Made by a program: the position numbers and the translations under genes. A stretch of 64,000 bases of DNA from Liopterus haemorrhoidalis (taxonomy: Eukaryota; Arthropoda; Insecta; Coleoptera; Dytiscidae). Below are positions 53,039 to 64,000 of the stretch, piece by piece. Position 1 is the first letter of the stretch, and every line of letters begins with the position of its first letter. The stretch covers positions 15,316,980-15,380,979 of the forward strand of contig OZ020623.1 in NCBI GenBank assembly GCA_963971575.1, given 5' to 3'. The notes under the pieces were generated by a model. That model did not search any database, was not told the origin of the DNA, and worked only from the letters and a program-made list of their open reading frames with translations.

Positions 53039-54515
53039 CAGTGGCGCAGCCAAGGGGGGCTAAGGGGCTGTAGCCCGCCTTCCCCTGGATAGTCAATACA
53101 CACTCGCACATATAACTATGAGGACATAATTTTAGATGCAACGCATCACCTTCCAGAGCTACACAGTACTGGCAAATGATACAATGCCATCGAAATAGCA
53201 ATTCCTCATCTCAACTTACATTTCTTTTCATGGGCAGCGTTGCCAATTTGGGTGATAAATCGAAATTTGGGCTAAGTTTTCTATAGTTTTGCGATACAAG
53301 CAAGTCGCTGGGCGATTGTTTGGGCTTTTGAACAGGATTTGAGCGAAATTGGAAATTTTCTATATCATTTTATCAGTAAACTTCAAACCAAGAAAAATAG
53401 CAATAGACCCAGTTATTATAAAATAGTATACCAATTTAAAATTTAAATATTGCCGGAAAATTCGACAACAAAAATTTAAGAGATAAAAGCGTAGTGTATT
53501 TTACGTGAAACCCAGGAAATCGCAGTTCTCGCATGTTTGATGTTTGTAGACTTGTATTTTGTATGGTGTAAAATAAAAGAAGAAGTGATATATTAAGTAC
53601 ACGAAAATTCATTCATAAATTAATATAATTATATTTACGTCAACCATTAGTATTTCAATTCATTGAATTTGTGTTATGTGAAAGGAACAAAGTCCATATC
53701 CTAACGCAGTGCGGAAGCAGATAGTAATTTCTCTTTTTAATATTACCTCACTGCATCTTACATATAAAGTGATTATTTAATGTTGGCTAGGGCGACGCCA
53801 AGCGGGGGTCCTAGGGGTGCCAAGCACCCCAGCGGCATGCCCTGGGCAGCGGCAATTTTTGTGTGGTACCATAGTACCTTGGCGCGGCTCTGATGTAGGT
53901 TAATCTATGCAAAATACAACAGAAAATGTCAAATTTGGTTATAAATTGTCAAATTCATTGTCAAGCTTTAATGAAACTGTCATTTTAAATTGATAAGTTA
54001 TCTTAACCTACAAATTTTACGAAATCTTGATTTACTCTGTTAAAATAAACAGGTCAATATTTCAAATCATTCCATCATTAAAAGTCACTAGATTTCAAAA
54101 TCTAGTCAATCTACAAGAAATGAAGAACACCTACTCATAATATTTATAACTATAAAATTGGTAAATTATTGGGAAAATGTTGTTCATTGGGAAATACATG
54201 TAGAAGAAGATGAAGTGATAGATGATATGAAGAAATCATCACGACGATTAATGTTATGATTATATATTTTTATTTATTGAATATATTCTGCTAATAATTA
54301 AATTACTGTGTTCTATTTTGTAATGTTTTATTTTATTATATTTTCTGTTGAAATAAATTTTGGTTCTTATTGTGATTATAGTTACATATAAATTTCTTTT
54401 GAAAAGAAGAAATACATTTCATAATATAAAGTATGTGGTTTAATTATATAAAAATAATGCATGTTTTGCAAAAAAATAGCCCCCCCCCCAAGAGGAATCT
54501 CTGGCTACGCTACTG
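53039..54515. mobile_element. hAT element, non-autonomous, with GC-rich ends
   Basis: The ends read CAGTGGCGCAGCCAAGGGG and, complemented, CAGTAGCGTAGCCAGAG. The flanking 8-mers CAAATTAG (53031-53038) and TAAATAAG (54516-54523) match at 6 of 8 positions. Inside, GC-rich blocks at about 53227 (CAGCGTTGCCAATTTGGG) and 53789-53893 look like ends of further hAT-type insertions. No transposase seen. Confidence 0.6.
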
Positions 54516-54538
54516 TAAATAAGTCACTACCTCCAGGT

Positions 54539-54540
<2 letters not shown>

Positions 54541-54588
<48 letters not shown>
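54541..54588. repeat. (AT)n microsatellite
   Basis: 24 uninterrupted AT units. Confidence 0.95.
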
Positions 54589-54590
<2 letters not shown>

Positions 54591-54793
54591 TATTACAAAG
54601 AGTATATAATCAGATTATAAATATTAAGGAAAAACATCCAGTCCGTCCAACTACTGCATGGCGGCTGGTGAGACCTTATTCAACTCTACAATACCGCCAA
54701 TGAATCTACGTAGAGAACAATCATGCTAGATATGTTCAACAGTTTAAGAATGCGCTCCACTATTGAGGATAGTGGAGCTATATACCCCACTTA

Positions 54794-55420
54794 CGAGGGA
54801 TCCCTATGAAGTAAGAGTACTTATTTTTAAAAACTCAAAAAATTAATTTATTTGAAAATAATTACAGTTATTTTAGATACAGTTTACAGTATATTTTGAA
54901 GTAGTCCTCTTCCCGATCAATACACATCGTGAACCGAGGTTTTGAGCTTTTTTATACCTGTGCCGAAAAAATCTCCCGCCAGCTGTCTTGTCAATTTTTT
55001 GACGGTACGGTTTACCTCGTCGTCGCTTGACAACAATTTTATGCCCATAGACTCCTTGAGAGAGGTGGTAAATCGGTGGCACCAGATCGGGACTGTGAGC
55101 TGGATGGTTGATAATTTCCTATCTGAATGAATCCAAAAGTAGCTGTGATGTGGGCAGTGTAAGGACGGGCATATACAGATTCCTGACAGCCAGATATTCA
55201 TGCAGGATTGTATTGATTGTATTGAGTCATGGATATGCGTAAGGTTGTTTCAATATCTTTGTAAGTACAGCGGTTATCCACTTCCAACATATTCCGGACA
55301 GGAACGATAGTTTTTGGTGTCACAACCCTAACAGGATGATCTTCACGATTTTCGTCTTTGAGAGAATTCCCTCCCACACTGGAACTCATTGAACCACCAT
55401 TCTATAGTAGTCAAGAATGG
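54794..55420 (-). pseudogene. Mariner transposase, core deleted
   Basis: TA at 54792-54793 followed by CGAGGGATCCC marks the 3' end on -. From 55389 on -: SSSVGGNSLKDENREDHPVR, NMLEVDNRCTYKDIETTLRI (HTH), then a jump to KLLSSDDEVNRTVKKLTRQL, GDFFGTGIKKL and C-terminal residues in shifted frames. The catalytic core is absent. No right terminal repeat was identified. Confidence 0.6.
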
Positions 55421-55429
55421 AGCTACATC

Positions 55430-56289
55430 GTCAAAAATCTCTTAATTTTTTGCGAACGTTGTTATTAGTTCGAAAGTTCTTGCGTGTTAGTTCCATATTT
55501 AATAAAAATAGTTTTATTTAAATCGTACTTACTTAATCCTTAAGTCTATTTACCATTTCCGGTATCAGGTTATTGGCGTTTGAGTATTAATCTTGCGGTG
55601 TTCTTCTCCATATTTCTTGCCATTTCTTTCTATTTTATGTCTTCTTCAGACGATTCTTTTATGTGTTGTCAAATATTTGCCAATGTCATGATGAAAAACA
55701 ATTGATTGTGTACTTAGCAATGCTTTCAGCAACACTTGACGATATGATGCATAGTTAACTATATTGTCAGAGTTAACAACGCCTTATGCAATTGGGTCAT
55801 AAATGTGTTTATATTCAGTAATGGATGAAAACAAGCTGAAGCAGAATATTACTTTCAAAACATCGCCGATAAATAGAAAAGTAAACAAAACAAAATGCAA
55901 TATCCATTAAAATAGAATCGGATTATAAAAATAAACATTTTTTTAGCACTTAAACCAATATCCAATTTACTGAAAAAATGTTTGAAATAATTTACTAAAA
56001 ATCAAAATATGGATGTCATTATTTCATGGTAAATTTGACACGTCCGTATACTGTTCAATTATTTAAATACAATCATCACTTGCTTGTTTGAGTTTCATAA
56101 CTATTTGAGATGAAAAAAAGTTGGAAACAAACGTGGAAAAGTTTCTAAATTTCGTTGTTTAAAATTTTAAATGTATTCTGTCAACACAGTCATAAACAAA
56201 AAAATCTATAAACATATTAAAATAATGTATACATCGTACACAAGTTGCATCGAAAGTCGTTTTCTAGTGTTATTTGAGTATTTATTTCA
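55430..56289. other. AT-rich interval, nothing recognised
   Basis: No recognisable coding sequence or repeat boundary. It might contain the 5' end of the mariner on its left. Confidence 0.35.
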
Positions 56290-57480
56290 ATATAAAAATG
56301 CGTGAATACATTAATCAAAGTATTTGCCCTCGGACGCTATGACTTTTTTCCACTTTTCAGGCAGAAGTTGAATTCCGCGACGATAGAATAGTCTGTCTTT
56401 TGAGCCAATCCATTCAGAAATCCAATTTTCTACTTCTCCGTAGTTATGGAAATGTGTATCTTTTTTTTTTTTTAATTAATTTTTGGTCTTAGCTACGATG
56501 GCCATTAACCAGGATATCTTTATTTTTATTATGGATACATCATTTTTTACAACAAATACAAACATCCATGCCATCACCGGGATTCGAACCCGAGCCCCCA
56601 TGGTTAGCAGTCAAATGAGTTGACCACTACGCCATAGCGACCGGCAATGTGTATCTTCCAAAGCGTGTTGCATCGATCGGTGCAGATGGTAATCGTTTCG
56701 GCCCAGGGTCGGAAAATACACTAGTTGCGGAAGAACCTTCCTTTTGAGCCCAATCAGTGTTTGTATCACGGCTACAGCAACATGAGGCCGATCATTTTCA
56801 TGAGGAAGAATCACTTTCCGGCGATTTGATGCAATTTATGGCCGTTTTCGCATAAAATTATTATTGAAACACAAATGTTGTCGATAACGTTCGGTGATTG
56901 TTTTGTTTGGTTTAGCAGCTCATAATACACGACACCCTCCATATTCCACCAAATAGAGAAAATTGCTTTGTGACCGTGGATGTTTCGCTTTGGTGTCGAC
57001 ATTGATGGTTGACCAGGCCACCCATGATTTCTTGCGTTTCAGATTGTTGAAATAAATCAATTTTTCATCCCCGGTCACCATGCAAGCAAAAAAATCGAAA
57101 TGTTTAAACGACTAGCAATGATATTTTCGATCATTGCATATAGAAGCCATCTCTAGTCTTTCTAGATCTTTCCCATGACTTGTAAACGTCAAGAAATGGT
57201 TGAGTTATCGAATTCGGGCTGTAGAATAAATTCTTTGAGTATTTGAGCAAAACTTATTCAACTGACCTGGCTCTTGATTTTCATGATCGTCACACTCACC
57301 ACTTTCAAATCGTCTAAACCAATCACTACATATTCTTTCCGATGAAGCATGAACCATAAGTTTTCGCAAGCAGTCGATGAGATTCATCGCTCTTTACCAA
57401 CTCCAAAGAAGCCAAAAGTGATCTCTTGAGTCGGAAAAATCATAGCATCAATATTTTGGGAAGTGAGAGGGATCTTTCAA
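56290..57480 (-). mobile_element. Decayed mariner (mori-like) with SINE insertion
   Basis: On - from about 57387: NLIDCLRKLMVHASSERICS and DWFRRFESGECDDHENQEPG (N-terminal HTH), MVTGDEKLIYFNNLKRKKSW (first Asp motif), SNFLYLVEYGGCRVLYELL, LPHENDRPHVAVAVIQTL (second Asp motif region) and LGRNDYHLHRSMQHALEDTH (third Asp retained as ND). After the SINE the C-terminus runs to about 56311. Many stops and frameshifts. Confidence 0.75.
56463..56645 (-). mobile_element. tRNA-derived SINE with 12-bp TSD
   Basis: AATGTGTATCTT at 56451-56462 and 56646-56657. On - it starts CCGGTCGCTATGGCGTAGTG (A-box region TGGCGTAGTGGTCAAC), has the B box GGTTCGAATCCCGG (56578-56592) and ends in a poly-A (poly-T on +, 56463-56472). 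About 183 bp. The head pairs like a tRNA only in part, so it is a SINE, not a tRNA gene. Confidence 0.85.
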
Positions 57481-57698
57481 AAATATTATCTTACAAACAA
57501 TTAACGGACAATACAATGCTGATTTTCTTGACGGTTTGTTGAATTAAATTTGCAAAAAACATCATGGTTTGGTCATAAAAAAAAAATCCCCTACCACTAT
57601 AACAATTCCCCTGCCGGTTCCAATGGCATTGCAAATCGAAAACTGAAAGAATTAAAGTTTGAAATAGTTCGTCATTTACCTCATTTGCCAGATCTGGC

Positions 57699-58785
57699 TA
57701 GGGATGGGAATTTATTTTTGAATATCGATATATGCGCGATTCGATACATCGTAAGTGTGATATCGATATTCGATATATATCGAAGTAAAAATATCGATAT
57801 TTTCGATATATCGAAATAACTAACTCGTAACATGTAAGATATATAAATTACATATTTTTTGGTTGGCTTGGCGGGAAAAGAAGTCGCCAATTGACAGACA
57901 ATCACTTTACAGTTGGTACTCACCCAAATACCAACCAACTTTCTAATATTATCCTTGTTACCAGCTCTCTTAATTAAATATATATATGCTGTTCACTTTT
58001 GTAAGGACAAACCAGATTTTTTGGTTACTTTTATAGTGTATTACGGTCTTTAAATATCAATTAAAAATATTCCTTAAACTGTAAAACCGATTTTAGATAT
58101 ATTGGTTATGATCATTACAAGTGAAATTTTTTATAATTTTTTAATACCAAAATGTCAATTTCAAAGGTGCAAATTATTGAAATCAAAATTTCGTCTTACA
58201 GGCTATTCCAAATGATTAGGCGGAATTAATGGAAATTTCGTTATTTTAGGCTGTCACGAAAAGGGACCTTGCTTGGGTTATTTCATGTTTCAGGTTTGGT
58301 ATGTGAAAAATTAAAATTCTAACAGTGAAACCATGGAAACGACATATGTCAAATATTTTAATACATTTTTCCATATTTTGAAGACAAAAAAATTTATAAA
58401 TGGGAAATTTTTATTAAGAATGACAAAAAACTAAAATGTAATGAAAAGGACATTTTATAATGACAATCAATTTAATCTAGAATTTGCAATGTGAGCATGA
58501 TTTTCAAAGCCTAAACAAAATGACCAAAAGTCCGAATTAATTGATAAAAATTACTAGATTTCAAAAATAAGTTCCGCCTAAACGTTTGGAATAGCCTATA
58601 GTTTGTTTCTACAAAAGTGAACAGCATATATTTAAATGTAAAAAATATACAAGAATACCGATATTTTGTGCGAATATCGATATTTTGCGCGATATATCGC
58701 ATTTCAAATATCGATATAAAAATATCGATATATTTTTCTAAAGTATCGATATTTTCGATATATCGATATATCGTTCCCATCCCTA
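57699..58785. mobile_element. hAT MITE with TATCGATA-rich ends, 8-bp TSD
   Basis: GATCTGGC at 57691-57698 and 58786-58793. The ends TAGGGATGGGAA are identical. Subterminal ATATCGATA and TTTTCGATATATCG repeats fill about 120 bp of each end, and a further inverted pair, ATATGCTGTTCACTTTTGTA, lies at 57986-58005 and complemented at 58611-58630. It contains the MITE 58205-58602. No transposase. Confidence 0.85.
58205..58602. mobile_element. MITE, CAGTCTGTTCC family, copy 2 (inverted)
   Basis: The ends read CAGGCTATTCCAAATGATTA and, complemented, AGGCTATTCCAAACGTTTAG. TA on both sides (TTACAGGC; GCCTATAG) would fit a Tc1/mariner-type TSD. Interior blocks are the complement of those at 24865-25270. 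Confidence 0.7.
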
Positions 58786-59606
58786 GATCTGGCACCCTCA
58801 GACATCTGATCTGTGAAAGGAAAGAGTGATGCGAGGTAAAACCAGAATTGATCGAAAAGCGATCATTTGAATTACAGAATTTAGAGAAATTACTGAATTA
58901 CATTCACATACACAGACAAGATCGTTGTACATGACAAAAAAAAATGTTCGACTTAAATTGCAATGAACCAGACAAGTAAATAGACATGGCGATGATAGAT
59001 AGGCTAAGAAAGAACTCGAATGGAGACCTAGAGGCATAGTCAGAAATAGGAGCAGACCACCTACCCAGTAGACATATGACTTATAAAAACATGCTGGCAA
59101 TTGGGTACAGTTGGCCCAAGACAAGATTATTAAAGTAAAGGTTGTCTCGTAACTTGTACTGGTGGGGGCAAATAGCGAAGGTACGCGTCATCTGTATGCT
59201 AATGGGACGTCAGTCTGTTTATCGTATATGTTATATACACATGAAGTTTGAATTTTGTCTATAAATATAAAAATATCCTTTAATTTTTTGATTTTCTACT
59301 TTTCTACATTTCTTTTTTCTTTGAAGGAATGTTTCTTCGTTCTAAATAAATTTTCTTACATTCATTTTTGATGTGAAGTGAAATATTTAAATATTTTAGT
59401 TTTAGGGTATCCCCCCGTAACTACCCTGATATTTATAAAATTGAAATAATGCATAGAACAAATAAGATTTGTTTTGTTATGAACAATTTTTATTGTATAG
59501 TTTTTTCTGTTAAAATAGTTCTGTTTATAAATGAAATATTTTAAGTTTTTTAGTACCAGTTTTAACCCAGAAACACCCCCTACTCTATTGCACCAAATTT
59601 CGTTCA

Positions 59607-59609
<3 letters not shown>

Positions 59610-59660
<51 letters not shown>

Positions 59661-59848
59661 TCAATTAGTGGACGCTTGTCAAGACCTGACAAACCCCAAA
59701 ATAATAATAATAATAATAATAATAATATCGCCAGGGTTTGGGATGCAGTCGTGTGTATTTAGCTCCACTAGTCTCTAGTATGACGCGGCTCAAAAGGTTG
59801 CTGAAGTTTGAGATTAGTGGACGCTTGTCAAGACCTGACAAACCCCAA

Positions 59849-59884
<36 letters not shown>

Positions 59885-59900
59885 TTATTGATCCAGTAGG
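59610..59900. repeat. (AAT)n tracts with tandemly repeated 150-bp segment
   Basis: Three (AAT)n runs (59610-59660, 59700-59728, 59850-59883). ATTAGTGGACGCTTGTCAAG followed by ACCTGACAAACCCCAAAAT occurs at 59663-59702 and again at 59813-59852. The structure is [segment-(AAT)n] twice, as made by repeated priming or tandem insertion of a retroelement 3' end. Confidence 0.8.
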
Positions 59901-60690
59901 AGAAATCGTATAAAAATATAAATATATATATAATAAATTACAATATTTATGTTCGTGAATTTACAAATTAAATAAATAAATAATTAACAAAGTAAATAAA
60001 TAAATAATTAACAAATTAAATAAGTCAGTTCAATTCTTAAAAGTGTGTTTACTTATTGTTGCTGCATAAGATACTCATTAAGATTATAAAAACACTTACT
60101 GATTAAAAATTTAACTATCCTTTTCTTAAATAATGGCAAGGTTGTACTATCTTTGATGTGTGAAGGTAGTTTATTATACATTTTTTTCATTAGTATATTT
60201 GGATTTTGTGCCGTTTTTGTAAATCTAACTGTTTGAATTTCTAAATTAGTGTTTTGTCTAGTATTATATGTATGTATATCTGACCGCTTCTCGAAAACTG
60301 ATAAGTTTTGTTGTACATGAAGGCTAGCCTGATATATATATACATACACGGTAATGGTAAGATATTCAGTTCTCTAAAAATAGGAACACAAGAGGTCCTA
60401 CGGCAGCACCCAACCATATTTCTAATGATTCTTTTCTGCATTTTAAATAATCTTTTGAACTCCGAACTTGTGCCCCAGCATAATAAACCATATGACAAAA
60501 TGGAATAAATGTGACCAAAGTAATACGCTCTGACTACATCTTTACTACAACATTTTGCAAGGTTTTTTACTTTCCAGCATTCCTGGGATATTCTCTTGCA
60601 AAGATTATTTATATGTACATCCCAGTTAAGGCACTCGTCTATATAAATTCCCAGTATTTTGGTAGACTGAACTTACTAATACGTCCAGCC
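59880..60690 (-). pseudogene. LINE ORF2 tail fragment with (ATT)n 3' end
   Basis: On -: LGIYIDECLNWDVHINNLCK and RISQECWKVKNLAKCC, SYGLLCWGTSSEFKRLFKMQ and KRIIRNMVGCCRR, then after a frameshift IHTYNTRQNTNLEIQTVRFT, KKMYNKLPSHIKD and LFKKRIVKFLI. This is the end of a jockey/CR1-like ORF2; layout and (ATT)n tail match 12381-13650. The 3' UTR extends to about 59880 with GATCAATAAATT before the tail. It is nested in the 59122-61074 element. Confidence 0.7.
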
Positions 60691-61083
60691 GTTTTTAAAA
60701 ACTGGTATAACCTCCAATTTTATTAATTACTATATTACTATAGCAATTTATTTTTCAATTTTTGTTTTAATATTCCTAAAATTATATTTGTATTCGATTT
60801 TATTATTATTTATTAACTATAATACAAATACCCATCACTTTAAATTTTATATAAATCAGTATAAAATTTCCTTAGGTTTTTATTTATAATTTGTTCGGTA
60901 GAATTGTCTTGAAATAAATATCTATTATGAATATAGCCAATAAAAATATTTAAAAACATGCAACATCTATATTAATTTTGTATGCTAGTTAGAGCTACGC
61001 ATATATGTGACGAATTCGCTCTCACGTTCTGACTGATCAGAAGTTACGAGACAACCTTTACTTTAATAATCTTGGGCCCAAGA

Positions 61084-61984
61084 TACAGAGAGCTCTACAT
61101 TGAGCAGTGACTGTTGGATGATAAAATTGCCTATAAAACAAATATTGACTGAGTTATTGACCCTTTCCGTCCGTAACAAAGGCTGGCAAAAGTATGGATG
61201 ATGTCACATCGGTGCCCTAATTGGGTGTTAAATCACCATTATAAAATTTTAATAATTAAAATTCTAATATACTGACATTACCATCAACTCGTTATGTTTC
61301 TCTCGTCTCTAAAGTAATTTTCTCTCAACAAACTATTTTACAATACTCTGTCTAAAGCACGCCCGGTTCTCTCAAAATATTCCCATTTTAACAAAGCAAC
61401 TTATCGTGGTTTCCTTCCGTAGTTAAATATTTTAAAGCTGCTTTCCAAGGCGATTAAGTAGTATAGTATATTTACAACTCAAGAGGATTTCTGTTCGTAA
61501 AGGATTTGAAAAGACGAGTGTTTATCAACCATATCATATCTGTTTTATATTCAATAATACTTAGATCAATCATCTCTATTGATTATCTATCGTGTTATTG
61601 TTTAGGAGCTGGTTTTCTCTCGGAAAAACACATTATACAGAAGAAATGGGGCATGAAAAAACCGAAATATGGTATAAAATATTAAAATGGGGCCATCTCT
61701 TACCAAATTTTATTACTACAGTAAGGGAATAGACAAAAGGAAAGTTAGTTTGTAAGTTAAAATTTTTGGCGCACAACAATGATGGCTATTTGCATCTAAC
61801 ACAGCCGCGGCGGTGAAAGGCACTCTTAGGGGCGCCAAAACAAACGCTTAGATATACATATTCTAAGTTTTTTTAAGTTTTTATATTTTTATTTAGATTA
61901 AAAGTATAAATTTTCATTTCTATAGCAGTCTCGTATATATTAAATAAAAAATTGTATTTAAAGATGTCACATTTATTGATTTTA
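61084..61984. other. Unassigned interval
   Basis: No coding similarity. CAGCCGCGGCGGTGAAAGG with TAGGGGCGCCAAAA at 61792-61824 resembles GC-rich hAT ends, but no partner with a matching TSD was found within the window. Confidence 0.3.
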
Positions 61985-61989
61985 TAATA

Positions 61990-62384
61990 ACATTCAGTCT
62001 TTTAATGGACTTCTGACTACTTTCATGGTTTAAATCATGCTTTTCGGCCGTTTTATTTAAGCTTTGTAAATCATACTTGCAACAAATATTTTTTGGTTAA
62101 GGTTAATATCATTTTAAAATGTCATTTTCTTTATCTTTTGATTTTTTGTGTCATTCTTAATACAAATATCCCATTTATTTATTTTTTTTGTCATTAAAAT
62201 ATGTAAGAAAATTAATTTAAGTTTGACATATGTCATCCGTTTCCATGATTTCATTGTTGGAATTTTAAATTTTGACATTCCAACGTGAAAAATTAAATAA
62301 CCCAAGCAAGGGCCCTTTTCGTGACAACCTAAAAGAACGAAATTCCCATTTAGTTCCGCCTAACCGTTTGAAACAGATTGTATA
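61990..62384. mobile_element. MITE, CAGTCTGTTCC family, copy 3
   Basis: Collinear with 24890-25270: TTTATTTAAGCTTTGTAAATC, GGTTAAGGTTAATATCATTT, GTCATTCTTAATACAAAT, GACATATGTCATCCGTTTCC, TAACCCAAGCAAGG and the right end GTTCCGCCTAACCGTTTGAA. The left terminal repeat is missing or diverged. Confidence 0.7.
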
Positions 62385-62484
62385 TGCATATATTTACCGA
62401 CCGCCAACATATATAAGGGAGGTATTGTGATCATACCAATTTTGACGTTTCGAGATTTTGATGGATCTCCACGAATATGGACCA

Positions 62485-62575
62485 AAGCATGATGTCTGTT
62501 GGTCTGTCTGTCCGTCCGTCTGTCTGTCTGTCTGTCCGTCTGTCTGTCCGTTCGTCTGTGTACACGTGCAGAGCA
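62485..62575. repeat. (TCTG)n-containing repeat
   Basis: TCTGTCTGTCCGTCCG-type tract (62500-62560), followed by GAAATTATTTTTATGAAACTT. Reminiscent of the 17285-17465 family by its microsatellite, but the flanks differ, so it is a separate family or a distant member. Confidence 0.6.
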
Positions 62576-63907
62576 AATTCGGCTGAAATTATTTTTATGA
62601 AACTTCATATTTAAGCTTCTGCCATCAATGGCACGAGTTGATCAACTTTTGGTAAAAATCGGTTTACTAAAAATGGGAGTTTACTCGTGTCGATTTTAAG
62701 ATTTTTGTGAATATTTCACAGCAGAAAAATATTTCGAAAAAATTTATTGAACAAAAGTTGCTATAAAAGCAATAATTAATAACATTTATTTGAGACGTTT
62801 TTTGATAAAACGAAAAAATTTCGAATAATTTTTGTTAAAGTCTCAATTTTTTCATACTTATATGTAACGTTTCCATGGTCATGATAAATAATATCTCTGT
62901 AAGAAAATATTAGGCCAAGTTATTTCTACTCTGCTGCTAGAATGTATTTTATATAAGTACTTTATGATGGCGGTCGGTCCTGTGGAGGCCACAACTGATT
63001 TTTTTATATTAATAACAAGTCCAGTTTTCAATCTTCTGATTTGTGTCGGAGTCGGAAATAGTTTTTTAAATAATTTGAGGCAGTAAATAATCGTTCAGCA
63101 GTACGTTGTTTACTGGTAACGTTACTAATATTTTTAACAGCTTTCATAGAAATATTTACTAAAACTATTTGATTAACTTTCTTAGACGTCTGAAAACAAC
63201 TATAACTGATTTTGGTTACACATTTAGATATACATACAATGGCACCTTGACTGACAAACTTAATTTGCTCCTGACCGCGGTTCATGTCTTAAAAAGTATG
63301 TATCTAGAAACCTAATTTTCCATGATATCTTATGGGAAATCAATTAATCCGTTTCCAGATTAAAAAATCATAAAGAAAATCCAAAAAATTAAAAAAAACA
63401 AACTATTTTCAACTAAATGAAGAAAATGCAAAGAAATGGAGAAAGAGTAAGATGAAGCATTTTTTCACTATACTTGTGGATTTTGTATACCATTACATAT
63501 TAATTTTTATTTATGAAATTTTCTGTTTAACATGATTAGTATGAAAATCATCTTCCTTTAAATTGTAAAAAATGAACAACTTTCTTGTGTCTGGTTTTGT
63601 GGTTCAGGAGTTTTCGATTTGTTACATGTAGTAGTAGCCTGTTTCTAGTACTAGAGAAAAATTAAAAAAAGTATAGTGTAAAACAGGCTTTAATTAATTT
63701 AAAAAGAAAAACATCAGGGTTCGTATTTAGAGGTCAGATGATATGAAAATAGTTTGTGACTCGAAAAGTTCATATTTCGAGAGGTTTGTAAGTCGAGGTA
63801 CCACTGTAGCAGCAAATTTACTTAGCTATAATTAGTATTAGGTTAAAATGTAAAAATATTTAAATTGCAAACATCTAAATCAAAAGAATATGTTTGAAAT
63901 AAGATTG
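62576..63907. other. AT-rich interval, nothing recognised
   Basis: No domain-bearing frame. The 85-codon frame on - at 63028-63285 has no motif I know. Most of this is probably the inside of the hAT whose end lies at 63944. Confidence 0.35.
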
Positions 63908-63944
63908 GGAGCACCTGACCCCCCCCCCTTTCGGTACGCCACTA
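63908..63944 (-). mobile_element. hAT end, same family as 24661
   Basis: Complemented, it reads TAGTGGCGTACCGAAAGGGG followed by a G tract, nearly the same as TAGTGGCGTACCGGGGGTGG at 24661. The element extends to the left from 63944; its other end was not identified. The GC-rich GGCGCCAAAAGAGTT at the window edge may be a further hAT-type sequence running out of the window. Confidence 0.5.
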
Positions 63945-64000
63945 CATATTCTAATAAAAGGGCGCAGTTTGGCAGGTTTGCCCTGGGCGCCAAAAGAGTT

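Larger units (their letters stand above)
57550..58810 (+). pseudogene. Mariner transposase fragment split by a hAT
   Basis: Pieces 57590-57698 and 58794-58810. Read across the hAT (one TSD copy removed), the frame gives ELKFEIVRHLPH and LPDLAPSD, the mariner WEVLPHPPYSPDLAPSD segment carrying the third catalytic Asp. A stop follows two codons later. Nothing of the first two Asp motifs is recognisable upstream. Confidence 0.65.
59122..61074. mobile_element. Unclassified DNA element, 34-bp inverted repeats and 9-bp TSD
   Basis: GGCCCAAGA at 59113-59121 and 61075-61083. The ends are identical over 34 bp, starting CAAGATTATTAAAGTAAAGG and continuing to TCGTAACTT. The interior outside the nested LINE sequences (about 59156-59580 and 60700-61040) has no recognised coding sequence. 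A 9-bp TSD is typical of Mutator-like elements; the superfamily is otherwise unproven. Confidence 0.7.

Noticed and set aside
56578..56645. Possible tRNA gene on - (GGTTCGAATCCCGG box)
   Set aside because: The acceptor and anticodon arms do not form a full cloverleaf, and the sequence continues into a body, a poly-A and TSDs of a SINE.
63028..63285. 85-codon frame on - as a gene
   Set aside because: No domain, no homology I recognise, in a repeat-rich AT-rich region; random frames of this size are expected.
61792..63944. One hAT spanning CAGCCGCGGCGG to GTACGCCACTA
   Set aside because: The ends differ beyond a few bases and the flanking 8-mers do not match, so only the right end is annotated.

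Overview
The window is a piece of an AT-rich, intron-containing animal genome, most likely an insect. It holds many Tc1/mariner lineages, hAT elements with 8-bp target-site duplications (TSDs), Penelope-like remnants with hammerhead-type motifs, tRNA-derived SINEs and several LINE clades. The order and species cannot be fixed from the sequence. I found no host gene I would call with confidence. Nearly everything recognisable is mobile DNA, mostly decayed and strongly nested. One 200-base run of N (43606-43805) marks an assembly gap.

Layout. 579-3724: a foldback-like element bounded by an 8-bp duplication. Its ends are inverted arrays of a CACATTTCGCCCCC minisatellite. It carries a THAP zinc-finger exon on + and a spliced SWIM zinc-finger gene on -, and it is itself hit by a hAT MITE. 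4290-6600: an R2-like LINE fragment split by a decayed IS630-like transposon. 7189-10323: a mariner split by a hAT, which holds a Penelope-type fragment, which in turn is split by a foldback element. 10890-16385: internally deleted and nested mariners and two LINE fragments. 18052-22109: a MITE with internal 120-bp tandem repeats, then a mariner with an intact 345-codon transposase. 22794-28496: a deleted mariner with a LINE inside, then a hAT remnant stuffed with a MITE, LINE tails and a TTAA-flanked foldback element. 29330-35305: a LINE tail, hammerhead-like motifs, a MITE with 8-bp TSD and a Penelope C-terminus. 35360-42555: a deleted mariner, a LINE RNase H region broken by two hATs, and a DD41D-type element with a single stop codon. 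42726-51545: mariner, R2-like, non-LTR and RTE remnants plus a Tc1 element that contains a LINE with a 675-codon open reading frame. 52590-61074: decayed mariners hit by hATs and a SINE, and an unclassified element with 34-bp terminal inverted repeats and a 9-bp TSD. 61075-64000: MITE and microsatellite-bearing repeats and a hAT end.

The coding remnants do not form a pathway. Their interest is in the insertion order: many junctions carry exact TSDs, and removing the inserted element often restores a reading frame in the target. This allows a relative chronology. The elements most likely to have been active recently are the mariner at 20823-22109, the DD41D-type element at 41246-42555 and the LINE at 47431-49776. 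The least ordinary structures are the THAP/SWIM foldback element, the set of hammerhead-like motifs, and the 9-bp-TSD elements at 8896-10112 and 59122-61074.
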